Shown piece after piece: positions 13,129 through 20,733 of a stretch of DNA of 45,642 bases; the stretch's first letter is position 1; every line of letters begins with the position of its first letter. The notes beneath the pieces were generated by a model. The model was not told the DNA's origin. It saw nothing but the letters and a program-made list of their open reading frames with translations, and did not search any database. Source of the DNA: a virus. The position numbers and the translations under genes were made by a program. The stretch spans positions 1-45,642 of IMG/VR virus record IMGVR_UViG_3300028422_001995, one strand, 5' to 3'.

Positions 13129-13329
13129 ATGAGCGATCAGCAGAACGCGCGGACTCGGGCCAACATCAGCCTGACGTCGAAAGGTACGGTTCAGTTCGAG
13201 GTGACGGCGGAATACGACACCCCGGAGCTGATGGAGAAGAACCTCCGGGAAGGCATCGAACGCGCCCGGAAGGTAATCTCGGATCTCGGCCTCAAGGAAG
13301 TTCCTTTGGTCGAGGAAAAAACGAAGTAA
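13129..13329 (+). CDS. Small beta-helix protein (66 aa)
   Basis: GAGAGGG precedes the ATG. The protein (ISLTSKGTVQFEVTAEYDTP then ELMEKNLREGIERARKVISD) has two strands and one helix. Similar small proteins are common in phage recombination operons. No family is assigned. The overlapping frame from 13104 is a shadow in this stretch. Confidence 0.65.
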   Translation: MSDQQNARTRANISLTSKGTVQFEVTAEYDTPELMEKNLREGIERARKVISDLGLKEVPLVEEKTK

Positions 13330-13358
13330 CCGCGGAAAGCGGTAAAGGAAACCAAGAT

Positions 13359-13550
13359 ATGGACGCGCGATCGGTAGAAATCTGGCTTGACGAAACTTTT
13401 CACGACGCTTCGAAGCTCACGCCAGACGAGGCGAAGGCGCTCGGAACGGTTCGCGGGATGCTCGTTGCAAGAATGGCTGCCGATTGCGCGTTTGTATCGC
13501 GGTTATTCGCGAGAGAAGAAGGAAATCGAGCGATGCTCGAAAGGAGATAA
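13359..13550 (+). CDS. Small helical protein (63 aa)
   Basis: The start at 13359 (MDARSVEIWLDETFHDASKL) has AAAGGA about ten bases upstream and follows a small CCGC/GCGG hairpin. Extending the frame to 13104 would run through the preceding gene and give low-complexity sequence. The protein is helical with no recognised domain. It ends four bases before the next ATG. Confidence 0.6.
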   Translation: MDARSVEIWLDETFHDASKLTPDEAKALGTVRGMLVARMAADCAFVSRLFAREEGNRAMLERR

Positions 13551-13553
13551 ATC

Positions 13554-14570
13554 ATGGGTAATGAAAACGCACTTGCGATAATTGAGAGGGCGCAGAAATC
13601 CGGAGCCCTCGTATTCGTGAACCAGGAAAACTTTCAATCGAAGGTTGAGCTCTACAAAACCGAGGCGACGGTCATTCAGGCGCGTCCTGACGAATTTCAC
13701 AATCTCCAGGGAAAATTTATGCCGAATCGGCCCGTTACCGACAGGATCGGCGAAGCGGCAGGCGTTGAGTTCGTATCCGGGCACGTTCGCTCCGAGATGC
13801 GCGACGACGCGATCGCAGGGCGCCGTACGGTTTTCATCGGAACCGCCCAGGGCAAGGTCAGGATGCCCGATGGACACTGGCGTATGAGCGCGATCGAAGA
13901 GTACGAGTTCGATCCCGTTCTTCGCGCGATGCTCGATAAGAAAATCGACTACATCACCGAAACAAATCGCTCCGTTTTCGCCCGCGCCGCCATGGAGTAT
14001 ACCAAGGTCGCGACTCAGCGTGCCGCCACCGGGGCCCGGCTTCGCGTGATACGCCAGCTCACCGGGATGCCGACAGCTTTCAGTGCCGAAGACATGAAGC
14101 GCCCGCTGGTTTTCACAAGGACCGTGCTCAACACCGAGCATATCCTCGACACCAAGGAGGGCCGGACTCTCGCGACTATGCAAGCCCTCGGGATGAACAC
14201 GGAAGCCCTTTACGGGAAGCGCTCCGACCCTGAAGAGCACGTTGAGCAACTCCCGAAGAGCAGCGAACCCGAGGACGAAGACCTAAAACAAGCTGATACC
14301 TCGCTCTCCAGCGAAGAATTGGCCGCACTCGCTGACAAGGCCACCGGAGGGCAGGGGGGAATCCAGGGCGAATTCGAGGAACTGACCGTCCAGCTCGAAG
14401 CCCTGGTCGAATCGAATAAGGAGCTCCTCGACGTGACGCTCCCGAGTAAGATCAACCCGTACCAGAAAGCGAAGGAAGAACTCGAGAACTTCGCCGCGGA
14501 CGTGGAATCCCGCAGGGCCATGATCAAGCGGACGTCCGACTTTATCGAGAAAACGAGGAACAGACCGTGA
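13554..14570 (+). CDS. Unknown phage protein coupled to the SbcD-SbcC fusion (338 aa)
   Basis: GGAGAT precedes the ATG, and the stop overlaps the SbcDC ATG. Residues 60-190 read as a folded alpha/beta domain (RIGEAAGVEFVSGHVRSEMR, GRRTVFIGTAQGKVRMPDGH, WRMSAIEEYEFDPVLRAMLD). This is followed by an acidic linker (about 220-265) and a coiled C-terminus. In layout and position it could be a single-strand annealing protein partnered with the nuclease, as RecT-type proteins are with exonucleases, but I see no RecT, Erf or Rad52 motif. I leave it as unknown. Confidence 0.68.
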   Translation: MGNENALAIIERAQKSGALVFVNQENFQSKVELYKTEATVIQARPDEFHNLQGKFMPNRPVTDRIGEAAGVEFVSGHVRSEMRDDAIAGRRTVFIGTAQGKVRMPDGHWRMSAIEEYEFDPVLRAMLDKKIDYITETNRSVFARAAMEYTKVATQRAATGARLRVIRQLTGMPTAFSAEDMKRPLVFTRTVLNTEHILDTKEGRTLATMQALGMNTEALYGKRSDPEEHVEQLPKSSEPEDEDLKQADTSLSSEELAALADKATGGQGGIQGEFEELTVQLEALVESNKELLDVTLPSKINPYQKAKEELENFAADVESRRAMIKRTSDFIEKTRNRP

Positions 14571-17500
14571 AAATACTCCATACCGCGGACATTCACACCC
14601 GCAAGGAAAATGAGCGCGAGGTCATTACTTCGCTTCGCGAGATTCGGGAAGCCCAGGTCAAAAATCGCGTTGATCTCGTCGCAATTGCCGGAGACTGGGG
14701 CGACGCCGCTATCCAAAATACCGAGCAGGGCGGTCTTGACCGCTTCCTGGGAGAACTCCAGGCGATGGCGAACGAATGCCCCGTAGTTATGGTCGAAGGA
14801 ACACCGAGCCACGACGTAGACGGCTCGCTAGAGGTGATCAAACGCCTCGACACGAAGTACGGAATCACGATTCTCGAACCGGGAAAGCCGTATTTTCTCT
14901 CGAAACACAAAATTGAGGGATGTATCGGAGTTGTAGATCGTCTCGGCGAGTTCGACGATCCTTCGCTCCTCATTCTCGGCATCCCTGAGCCTCGGAAGAA
15001 ATACCTTCTCGCGAACGGTACGGCCGGGAAGGACGCTACCGAAGAGGCTATACGCACCGCGATGAAGCAGTTTTGCTTCCAGCTTGCCGCAATCCGAAAG
15101 CAGTATGCCGACCTCCCGTGCCTCGTCGTCTACCACGGCGACGTCGCTGGAACGACGCTACAGAACGACCAGACGATCGAGCGCGGGACGGGAATCGCGA
15201 TCACGATCGACGACCTTGCCTCGATCGGCGCGGACTATTACGCGCTCGGCCACATCCACAAGCCTCAGCAGATCGGGAGTCTCCCGGCGTATTACGCTGG
15301 ATCGGCCTACGCGAAGAACTTCGGAGAAGCGCACAAGCCAGGATGCAACCTGGTGGAATTGATCGACAAAAGGTTTTCGCCCACCACTCCGAATGATCTT
15401 TTCAACTATGCGACGGGCTGGGAGGCGAAAGTCACCCGCATCGACTTCTCGCACCCGCAGAATATAAAAATCTGCCTGAAAAAGAACGAAAACTATTCTC
15501 TCGAGCAAGTAAAAGGAAAGCGCGTCTGGGTTGAAATCTCCTGCAAGAAGGAGGATCAAGCGCTTTTCGATCCTGAACAGGTTCTTCGCGATGTTCTCGC
15601 CGCCGGCGCCGTCCAGGGCTCACGGGTGACCGTGGCGCTCGAGGCCGTCGAGACCGTGCGCGCGGCAGAAATTTCCGGGGTCCTTATAACCCCTGAGAAA
15701 AAGTTCGAGATTTGGGCTGAACAGTCCGCGCTTCCCGTAACCGCTTCGCTCCGATCCAAGGTAAAGGACCTTTCCCTTGAATGCCAGCACTCGGGCGTAT
15801 CGGTTTCGGGTGAATGGGCCCTCGTCTCGGTCCGGCTCCGAGGCTCAATCGGGATCTGGAAGGGCATCCGTAAGGACGAGATTTTCGTCAACTTCGACGA
15901 GTTCGATGACGGCCTGATCGCGCTTTCCGGCAAAAACGGGAAGGGGAAGACGACCTTCATCGAAAACTGCCACTCCTACCCGCAGCTCCTTACCCGCAAG
16001 GGTACGCTCAAGGAGCACTTCCGGCTCCGCGACTCGTTCCGCGAGGTCATCTACCGCGACGTTTCTACCGGCGCCGAGAAGCGCTTCCTGATCCAGATCG
16101 ACGGCTACACGAAGTCGGGCGGATCGAAATACTTCATCTTCGACCGGGCCCCGGGCGATACCGAGTGGACTCCCGCCGCGGGCATCGACGGAAACCTCGA
16201 CCCATACAAGGAAGCCGTCCAGGCGGTCTTCGGGCCTCTCGAACTCTACCTCCGGACCGCGTTCATCACGCAGCGCCCGAACAAGGACGCGCCCGACCTC
16301 ACGGAAGCGACGAAAACCGAGAAGAAGATGCTATTCGCGAACCTCGCCGGCATCGACTACCTCCAGAAATTCGCCGATACCGCGAAGGAAAACGCCGACA
16401 AGACGGCCGCGGAGAGCCACGACGCCGAGATAAAGATCGGGATGCTCGAGCTGTCGGTTGAAAGTAAATCGCGCGTCATGGAGGACATGGCAATCACGCA
16501 GGACTTCCACGATAAGACGGCAGAGACCATCGAAACCGTGAAAACCGACGGTACCGCGGCGAAGAACCTGGTCGAGAAGCTGCAGATCGCTGCCAATGCC
16601 GAGCGGGCCCGGGCGCAACGCGTGAACGAGGTCGAATTCTCTCTTAACCGCCTCGGACAGGAACTTGCCGAAACCGCGGCCTCGATTGAGGCTCTCACTG
16701 TCCTTTCGGAGCACCGGAGCGCGATAGAATCCGAAATATCCCGTTACGAGGCCCTCAAGGCGACGATTGAGACCGAAACCGAGAAGCTCCGCGCGGTTGA
16801 AAAGCGGAACCAGGACGCGACGACCAATTATCGCGAGAAACTCGACGCTTTCAACGCAAAAAAGAGAGATATCGACGAAAAAATCGCCGCGGCCCGCCTT
16901 TCCATGACCAAGGCCGAGAACGAAGCGGATAAAATCACCAGGGTAATATCTTTCGCCCGCTCCGCTGCCCCCGAAATCGAAGACTCTTGCCCCACGTGCG
17001 GCCAAAAACTCCCCGCGGCGAAAATCGAAGAATTGACCAAGGCGCGCGAGGAAGCCCTACAACGCATCGAATTACTCGAAAACGATGCAAATACCAAAGA
17101 CGCGGAAATTGCTTCAATTCGGGCCGCTCTCGACGAGCTCGTCGCGGATTTGGCTGGTATCGAGTATGAAGAACCGACAAAACCGGCGCCGATTCCCTTC
17201 GACGAAACGATCCTTTCGAGCGCACGTACCCAAGCCGGCGCAATCCGTATCGACGAGCTCCGCGCGAACCTCACCCGGGCGACCGAGGCTTCGGCCAGAA
17301 TCGACGGATACAAGGCGCAGATCGCCGAAAAGAACCGGCAGATCGTTGAAAAGCAGGGCGAACTCGATGAGCTTCTTCGCAATGCGAACCCGGACGCGCT
17401 TACCGACCTCGAGCTCTCGAAAAAGGAGCTGGCCGACCTCACCGAGAAGTACCGGACGCTTACGGCAGACCTCGCGTCGAGCGAAGCCTCTCTCGACGCG

Positions 17501-18133
17501 CAGAAGAAACGCCTTGCCGAGATCGAAGCGTCGGAAGCCGAGCTCAAATCGCTCCGGGAGTCGGTCAAAACCGCGAAAACGGAATTCGCCGAGTGGGACC
17601 TCCTTCGCCGCGCGTTCGGCCCGGACGGGATTCAAGCCCTCGAACTCGATGCCTTGGCGCCCGGGATCGCTCAGGTCGCGAACGATATTCTCATGGCGTC
17701 CTTCGGCGACCGCTTCCGGATCGAGTTCCAGACGACGCGCATGGCCGGCGCCGGTAAAAATACGAAACAGGTCGAGGACTTCCTGATTTACGTCATCGAC
17801 ACGCTCGATGGCGAGGCAACGCTCCTCGAGAACAAGTCGGGCGGCGAGGCGGTCTGGATCAAGCGGGCGATTTACTCCGCGTTCGCGATCATCAGGTCCA
17901 GGAATACTGGCTTCCGATTCCTCACGTCGTTCCAGGATGAAGCCGACGGCGCGCTCGACTCGGCTTCCAAGGTTGCGTATTGCGACATGCTCGGAGCGGA
18001 ACACGAGACCGCGAAGCTCAAGCATACGATCATCATCACGCACTCGGAGGAAGTGAAGGCCATGATCGACCAGAAGATCGACATGGAATCGTTCGCGGAA
18101 GAGAAGGAGAAAGACGGGGAGGAAGTGGCATGA
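14567..18133 (+). CDS. SbcD-SbcC (Mre11-Rad50) single-chain fusion
   Basis: One uninterrupted 1188-codon frame holds both subunits. The N-terminal part (1 to about 380) is a Mre11/SbcD nuclease: Asp8-x-His10, Gly42-Asp43, a GTPSHD variant of GNHD near 78-83 (the metal-binding Asn is not obvious), His190 in YHGD and Gly228-His229-Ile-His231. The remainder is Rad50/SbcC: Walker A SGKNGKGKTT (454-463), coiled coil, zinc hook CPTC (Cys808, Cys811), coiled coil, signature KSGGE (1090-1094) and Walker B/D-loop DEADGALD from 1124. Normally these are two genes (about 400 and 1050 residues) forming a 2:2 complex that opens hairpins and blocked DNA ends. Fusion fixes the stoichiometry. ATGA overlaps join it to both neighbours. 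Confidence 0.94.
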   Translation: MKILHTADIHTRKENEREVITSLREIREAQVKNRVDLVAIAGDWGDAAIQNTEQGGLDRFLGELQAMANECPVVMVEGTPSHDVDGSLEVIKRLDTKYGITILEPGKPYFLSKHKIEGCIGVVDRLGEFDDPSLLILGIPEPRKKYLLANGTAGKDATEEAIRTAMKQFCFQLAAIRKQYADLPCLVVYHGDVAGTTLQNDQTIERGTGIAITIDDLASIGADYYALGHIHKPQQIGSLPAYYAGSAYAKNFGEAHKPGCNLVELIDKRFSPTTPNDLFNYATGWEAKVTRIDFSHPQNIKICLKKNENYSLEQVKGKRVWVEISCKKEDQALFDPEQVLRDVLAAGAVQGSRVTVALEAVETVRAAEISGVLITPEKKFEIWAEQSALPVTASLRSKVKDLSLECQHSGVSVSGEWALVSVRLRGSIGIWKGIRKDEIFVNFDEFDDGLIALSGKNGKGKTTFIENCHSYPQLLTRKGTLKEHFRLRDSFREVIYRDVSTGAEKRFLIQIDGYTKSGGSKYFIFDRAPGDTEWTPAAGIDGNLDPYKEAVQAVFGPLELYLRTAFITQRPNKDAPDLTEATKTEKKMLFANLAGIDYLQKFADTAKENADKTAAESHDAEIKIGMLELSVESKSRVMEDMAITQDFHDKTAETIETVKTDGTAAKNLVEKLQIAANAERARAQRVNEVEFSLNRLGQELAETAASIEALTVLSEHRSAIESEISRYEALKATIETETEKLRAVEKRNQDATTNYREKLDAFNAKKRDIDEKIAAARLSMTKAENEADKITRVISFARSAAPEIEDSCPTCGQKLPAAKIEELTKAREEALQRIELLENDANTKDAEIASIRAALDELVADLAGIEYEEPTKPAPIPFDETILSSARTQAGAIRIDELRANLTRATEASARIDGYKAQIAEKNRQIVEKQGELDELLRNANPDALTDLELSKKELADLTEKYRTLTADLASSEASLDAQKKRLAEIEASEAELKSLRESVKTAKTEFAEWDLLRRAFGPDGIQALELDALAPGIAQVANDILMASFGDRFRIEFQTTRMAGAGKNTKQVEDFLIYVIDTLDGEATLLENKSGGEAVWIKRAIYSAFAIIRSRNTGFRFLTSFQDEADGALDSASKVAYCDMLGAEHETAKLKHTIIITHSEEVKAMIDQKIDMESFAEEKEKDGEEVA

Positions 18134-18666
18134 GCGAGATAATCACGATTGATCCCCGTAGAATTAAGGCCGAAAGAGCCGCTTGCATCGGATTCACAAC
18201 TGAAGAGCTTGAAGATGGTTTGCCCGGTAAATATCGAGAGGCCGCGTGTGTTTGGGAAAAAACGCACATTCAGGCAGTTGTCGAATCAATTGAGGCGATA
18301 AGAATTCAGCGCGATACTGCCTTGAGAGAACTCCGCGATATCCGGGAGGCGATCAAGGCCAACGAGAACGAATCGACAGCGGACGAAGTGAAGAGGCTGG
18401 TAGCGAAATACGATACCGCGCGCCGAACACTCGAAGACCACGGGCCAGAAGGTCATAACGTCAAGAATCAGCAGTACGTAGATCTCAGGTTTAAGTGGAT
18501 CGAAATGAAAGAGCGTCTCGCCGCTCTCGAAGATATCGCGACGGCAATTTACGAGAGAGAGTTCGGATCAGGTCAGCCAACAGGCTATTTCCATGACGAT
18601 CTTTGCGCCGAACTCATTCGCGCAAGGAAGTCGCTCGGAAAATTACCGGAACAGGAGGATAAGTAA
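18130..18666 (+). CDS. Coiled-coil protein (178 aa)
   Basis: The start at 18130 overlaps the SbcDC stop. The frame open upstream to 17980 is a shadow. The protein has a conserved-looking start (MSEIITIDPRRIKAERAACI then GFTTEELEDGLPGKYREAAC) and a long charged helical middle. Function unknown. Tight coupling to the SbcD-SbcC fusion suggests a role with it. Confidence 0.68.
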   Translation: MSEIITIDPRRIKAERAACIGFTTEELEDGLPGKYREAACVWEKTHIQAVVESIEAIRIQRDTALRELRDIREAIKANENESTADEVKRLVAKYDTARRTLEDHGPEGHNVKNQQYVDLRFKWIEMKERLAALEDIATAIYEREFGSGQPTGYFHDDLCAELIRARKSLGKLPEQEDK

Positions 18667-18848
18667 TGAGCTGGGGAGAACGATCATGCACAGTTGCTCC
18701 GTGTTTAATCGCAAAAATTGAAACGTGCAACGTGCTTTGTCCAAAGTTTACATGGGATCAAAAAACAATTCCAGACAGCGCAGAATTGCTTACAAAGATT
18801 CAGCGCCGGATGATGGAAAAGCAAATCAAAAGGTGCCCGCGCACATAA
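18666..18848 (+). CDS. Small cysteine-rich protein (60 aa)
   Basis: ATG shares a base with the preceding TAA. Cysteines at positions 8, 13, 21 and 25 (CTVAPCLIAKIETCNVLCPK) could hold one zinc ion, and a fifth lies near the end. GGAGGA lies about eight bases ahead of the ATG. Function unknown. Such small zinc proteins are common in phage early operons. Confidence 0.58.
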   Translation: MSWGERSCTVAPCLIAKIETCNVLCPKFTWDQKTIPDSAELLTKIQRRMMEKQIKRCPRT

Positions 18849-18867
18849 CAGCGGGAAAGGTGGGGGA

Positions 18868-19182
18868 ATGATAAAAGCAGAAACAGTGAGAGGTATCGAC
18901 CGTATCTATCGCGAGATAGAAGCAGGAGAAAAACTCCTCGGCGAGGTCGATGAGCAAATAAGCAAGGCAACCGAAAGAATCGGATTCCATGGTGAACCGC
19001 AAACAACAGCACGTCCGTGTCAACTTGGATGGCCTGACCGTGACGGGTATCGAATCTATAACGTCGAACCGATCATTGCTCGGGCCGTAATCGTTGCGCA
19101 CCTCTCAGATCAGCGCGCGAAGCTCGAGAAACTGAACGAGATCGCGCGACTCGAGGTCCTGAGCGAGGATAACCATGGCTGA
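18868..19182 (+). CDS. Unknown helical protein (104 aa)
   Basis: AAAGGTGGGGG precedes the ATG. The sequence is two helices (VRGIDRIYREIEAGEKLLGE and IIARAVIVAHLSDQRAKLEK) separated by a loop. The 3' end overlaps ssb by eight bases, so ssb translation is probably coupled to it. No family recognised. Confidence 0.62.
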   Translation: MIKAETVRGIDRIYREIEAGEKLLGEVDEQISKATERIGFHGEPQTTARPCQLGWPDRDGYRIYNVEPIIARAVIVAHLSDQRAKLEKLNEIARLEVLSEDNHG

Positions 19183-19627
19183 CGTAAACCACGTAATCCT
19201 GATCGGCCGGCTTACCCGAGACGCCGAACTCAAGTATACCTCAGGGGGGATGGCCGTTTGCAAGTTCGCTATCGCGGTCAACAAACGCCGGAAGCAAGGC
19301 GAGCAATGGGTCGAGGAAGCCAATTTCTTCGATATCGTCCTCTGGGGACGGTCAGGCGAATCCCTGAATCAGTACCTGGTGAAGGGAAAACAGGTTGCCG
19401 TCGAGGGTGAACTGCATCAGAACCGCTGGGAGCAGGACGGGCAAGCACGGTCAAAGATCGAGATCATGGCGAATAATGTGCAGCTTCTCGGAGGCCAAGG
19501 ACAGCCGCAAACCGGCGCAAATGCTTCGGGATACCAGGGAACCTCGGGAAACGCAAATTCGGGCACGTCTCGTAGCGATCAGGGCGATTCCGGGCCGCCT
19601 GACTACCCGGATGATATTCCGTTTTAG
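19175..19627 (+). CDS. ssb: Single-stranded DNA-binding protein
   Basis: A typical bacterial-type SSB: OB fold over residues 4-106 (NHVILIGRLTRDAELKYTSG, then FFDIVLWGRSGESLNQYLVK and GKQVAVEGEL), a Gly/Gln/Ser-rich linker, and the acidic tip PDDIPF that recruits partner proteins. At 150 residues it is a normal length. It covers single strands during phage replication and recombination. An intrinsic terminator follows directly and closes the operon from 11890. Confidence 0.96.
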   Translation: MADVNHVILIGRLTRDAELKYTSGGMAVCKFAIAVNKRRKQGEQWVEEANFFDIVLWGRSGESLNQYLVKGKQVAVEGELHQNRWEQDGQARSKIEIMANNVQLLGGQGQPQTGANASGYQGTSGNANSGTSRSDQGDSGPPDYPDDIPF

Positions 19628-19635
19628 GGGTTAAA

Positions 19636-19662
19636 CCCTCGGCGCATTTTGCCGGGGGTTTT
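19636..19662 (+). terminator. Rho-independent terminator after ssb
   Basis: CCCTCGGC pairs with GCCGGGGG (one G-T) around the loop GCATTTT, followed by TTTTAT. It ends the recombination operon just before the integron cassettes. Confidence 0.82.
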
Positions 19663-19701
19663 ATCCGGAACCGTAGAAACGGAGTTAGCCGGATTCTTTA
19701 G

Positions 19702-19730
19702 CAGTCTACCGCGCTTCGCGCACTAGACTG
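19702..19730 (+). other. Hairpin in cassette 1 leader
   Basis: CAGTCTA (19702-19708) pairs with TAGACTG (19724-19730), with an inner GCGC/GCGC helix closing a TTC loop. It lies in the 5' leader of the cassette gene. It may shield or tune the GGAGG ribosome site downstream. Confidence 0.5.
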
Positions 19731-19754
19731 ACACGAACCAAGCTGGAGGAAATC

Positions 19755-19997
19755 GTGGAAAAAATAAACCTCGACGAAGGTATAGAAAACGGAACAATCA
19801 TAGTTCCGGAGTTTTTCCGGAAACGCTACCGACATGATTGCGTCGTTAAGTTTCGCGATGGATGGTACGGCCATCCGAATACGATTGTAAAAAGTGTCGA
19901 TCAGGCGTACCGATACACTGAGTCCGAAGCAAAGGCACTTATCTCGAACATGGGCGGAGGAGAAATCCAGCGGCTAACAACTGCTTCAACTGGATAG
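19755..19997 (+). CDS. Integron cassette protein 1 (80 aa, unknown)
   Basis: GTG start with GGAGG eight bases upstream. The protein (KINLDEGIENGTIIVPEFFR, KRYRHDCVVKFRDGWYGHPN, SESEAK-like helix YTESEAKALISN) has no family I recognise. Its last nine codons and stop (TAG at 19995) lie inside attC, a usual property of cassette genes. There is no promoter of its own that I can see, so expression would depend on upstream read-through. Confidence 0.72.
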   Translation: MEKINLDEGIENGTIIVPEFFRKRYRHDCVVKFRDGWYGHPNTIVKSVDQAYRYTESEAKALISNMGGGEIQRLTTASTG

Positions 19998-20034
19998 TCT
20001 GCTTCGCATCCTGCCAGTTAAGCAAATGTTAGAC
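19972..20034 (+). other. attC recombination site (complete)
   Basis: R'' GGCTAAC and R' GTTAGAC (20028-20034, matches GTTRRRY) flank the site. CTAACA pairs with TGTTAG. The L arms TGCTTCAACTGG (19982-19993) and CCAGTTAAGCA (20014-20024) pair over 11 bases with C19987 left over as an extrahelical base. AC/AA form the unpaired central spacer, and 19994-20013 is the variable terminal structure. Every hallmark of a folded attC hairpin is present. Confidence 0.9.
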
Positions 20035-20093
20035 CGACAATCACGGCATAAGCCCTACGGGCTTACACCGATTGATTGCGAAAGGAGAAAGAT

Positions 20094-20330
20094 GTGAAGA
20101 AGAGTTTTACTATTGAGATTTATGTCGACGTTGAAATACCCGACGATAAGATAGAGAAAGCGGTTAAGGATTACCGCGAGTGTATCAATGAAACTGCCGA
20201 CATAAACGATGTCATGGCTCAAGTCGCATGGAACGAGGCGCGGTACGGCGGGTTCTGTGAGGGTGTCGGCGAGAATGGTGAAGACTTCACGGCAACCGTA
20301 ACCGGAGACAATACATCGGAAGATGTCTAA
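20094..20330 (+). CDS. Integron cassette protein 2 (78 aa, unknown)
   Basis: GTG start at 20094 with AAAGGAG six bases upstream. The TTG at 20076 would precede this site. The protein is acidic: KKSFTIEIYVDVEIPDDKIE forms strands, then a helix (EKAVKDYRECINETADIN), and the tail GEDFTATVTGDNTSEDV. Its stop TAA forms part of the attC R'' box. I do not recognise it. The acidity and size are compatible with a protein-protein inhibitor, but that is only a guess. Confidence 0.7.
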   Translation: MKKSFTIEIYVDVEIPDDKIEKAVKDYRECINETADINDVMAQVAWNEARYGGFCEGVGENGEDFTATVTGDNTSEDV

Positions 20331-20348
20331 CAACAGCTTCGACCTGAC
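20325..20348 (+). other. Left half of a second attC site
   Basis: GTCTAAC (fits RYYYAAC), then AAC and AGCTTCGACCTGAC as the L'' arm. The complementary right half is absent, so this site should be inactive. Confidence 0.65.
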
Positions 20349-20588
20349 ACGCTATGGTTCTCAATAAAACCTATGATACCTGAAATTGATTTTACAAAAT
20401 AAACCGCATTGTATCGGGTTGTAAAGCCTAACGGAAATGAAGTCCACCAATACAATCCGTTTATAACGGTATTCTTAAATGTATATCTAAAATTGATTTT
20501 ACTGGCAAAAATGCCCAAACATTTGTTCTTGATTGATTTTGATTCTCGTGATGATTATGTATTCGATCAATCGATTCTGGCGGACCGG
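20349..20588 (+). other. AT-rich gene-poor stretch after the cassettes
   Basis: I find no supported gene. A 13-base direct repeat AAATTGATTTTAC occurs at 20383-20395 and 20490-20502. An isolated GCCTAAC at 20427-20433 fits the attC R'' consensus but has no partner. A 65-codon frame from a TTG at 20409 lacks a ribosome site and convincing composition. The stretch may be decayed cassette DNA. Confidence 0.45.
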
Positions 20589-20618
20589 TTGACGAAAAAC
20601 GCGTAAGGCGCGTAATTT
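20589..20618 (+). promoter_or_regulatory. Promoter upstream of replication gene
   Basis: TTGACG (20589-20594), 18 bases, TAATTT (20613-20618), predicted start near 20625. The transcript runs straight into a hairpin terminator before the replication gene. Confidence 0.6.
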
Positions 20619-20624
20619 TATGAG

Positions 20625-20701
20625 AGGATTTCACGATACCAGGGCGGCGCCTTACGCCTCCCGAACACCCCGCCAGGTGGGTATCGTGAAGTCCTTTTTT
20701 T
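20625..20701 (+). ncRNA. Short structured RNA / attenuator before replication gene
   Basis: GGATTTCACGATACC (20626-20640) pairs with GGTATCGTGAAGTCC (20680-20694) with one T-G, enclosing a GC-rich domain that can form two small arms (GGCG/CGCC and CACC/GGTG). Seven T follow (20695-20701). From the predicted start at about 20625, the whole RNA of about 77 nt is one terminator-ended structure. It could be a regulatory RNA or an attenuator for the 20734 gene. Confidence 0.6.
20680..20701 (+). terminator. Rho-independent terminator (3' arm of 20626-20694 hairpin)
   Basis: The 15-bp outer stem described for the RNA above, followed by TTTTTTT. It lies 32 bases before the ATG of the replication gene. 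Confidence 0.8.
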
Positions 20702-20733
20702 ATGTCAGAAATTATTTTCCGTGGGAGGGAAAC

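Larger units (their letters stand above)
19685..20028 (+). mobile_element. Integron gene cassette 1 (complete)
   Basis: The boundaries follow the cassette rule. The left core GTTAGCC (19684-19690, cut after G) is the exact complement of the attC R'' box GGCTAAC (19972-19978) of the same cassette. The right end is the core GTTAGAC at 20028. The 344-bp unit carries one short gene in the same orientation with attC at its 3' end, as in all integron cassettes. No integron integrase is in the window. Insertion at a non-attI secondary site or capture of a piece of array is inferred. Confidence 0.82.
20029..20348 (+). mobile_element. Integron gene cassette 2 (3' end lost)
   Basis: It begins at the core GTTAGAC shared with cassette 1. 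The attC R'' box at 20325-20331 is GTCTAAC, the exact complement of this core, so the cassette rule holds again. The L'' arm (AGCTTCGACCTGAC) follows, but no matching L' or R' can be found in the next 400 bases, so attC is truncated at about 20348. A perfect TAAGCCC/GGGCTTA hairpin (20049-20065) lies in the leader. Confidence 0.75.

Noticed and set aside
13104-13358. Long N-terminal extension of the 13359 gene
   Set aside because: It is the +1 shadow of the 13129-13329 gene and gives Arg/Gly/Pro-rich sequence with no ribosome site at its start.
20409-20606. 65-codon frame from a TTG between cassette 2 and the replication promoter
   Set aside because: No ribosome site, unusual composition, and it lies in decayed AT-rich sequence with direct repeats.
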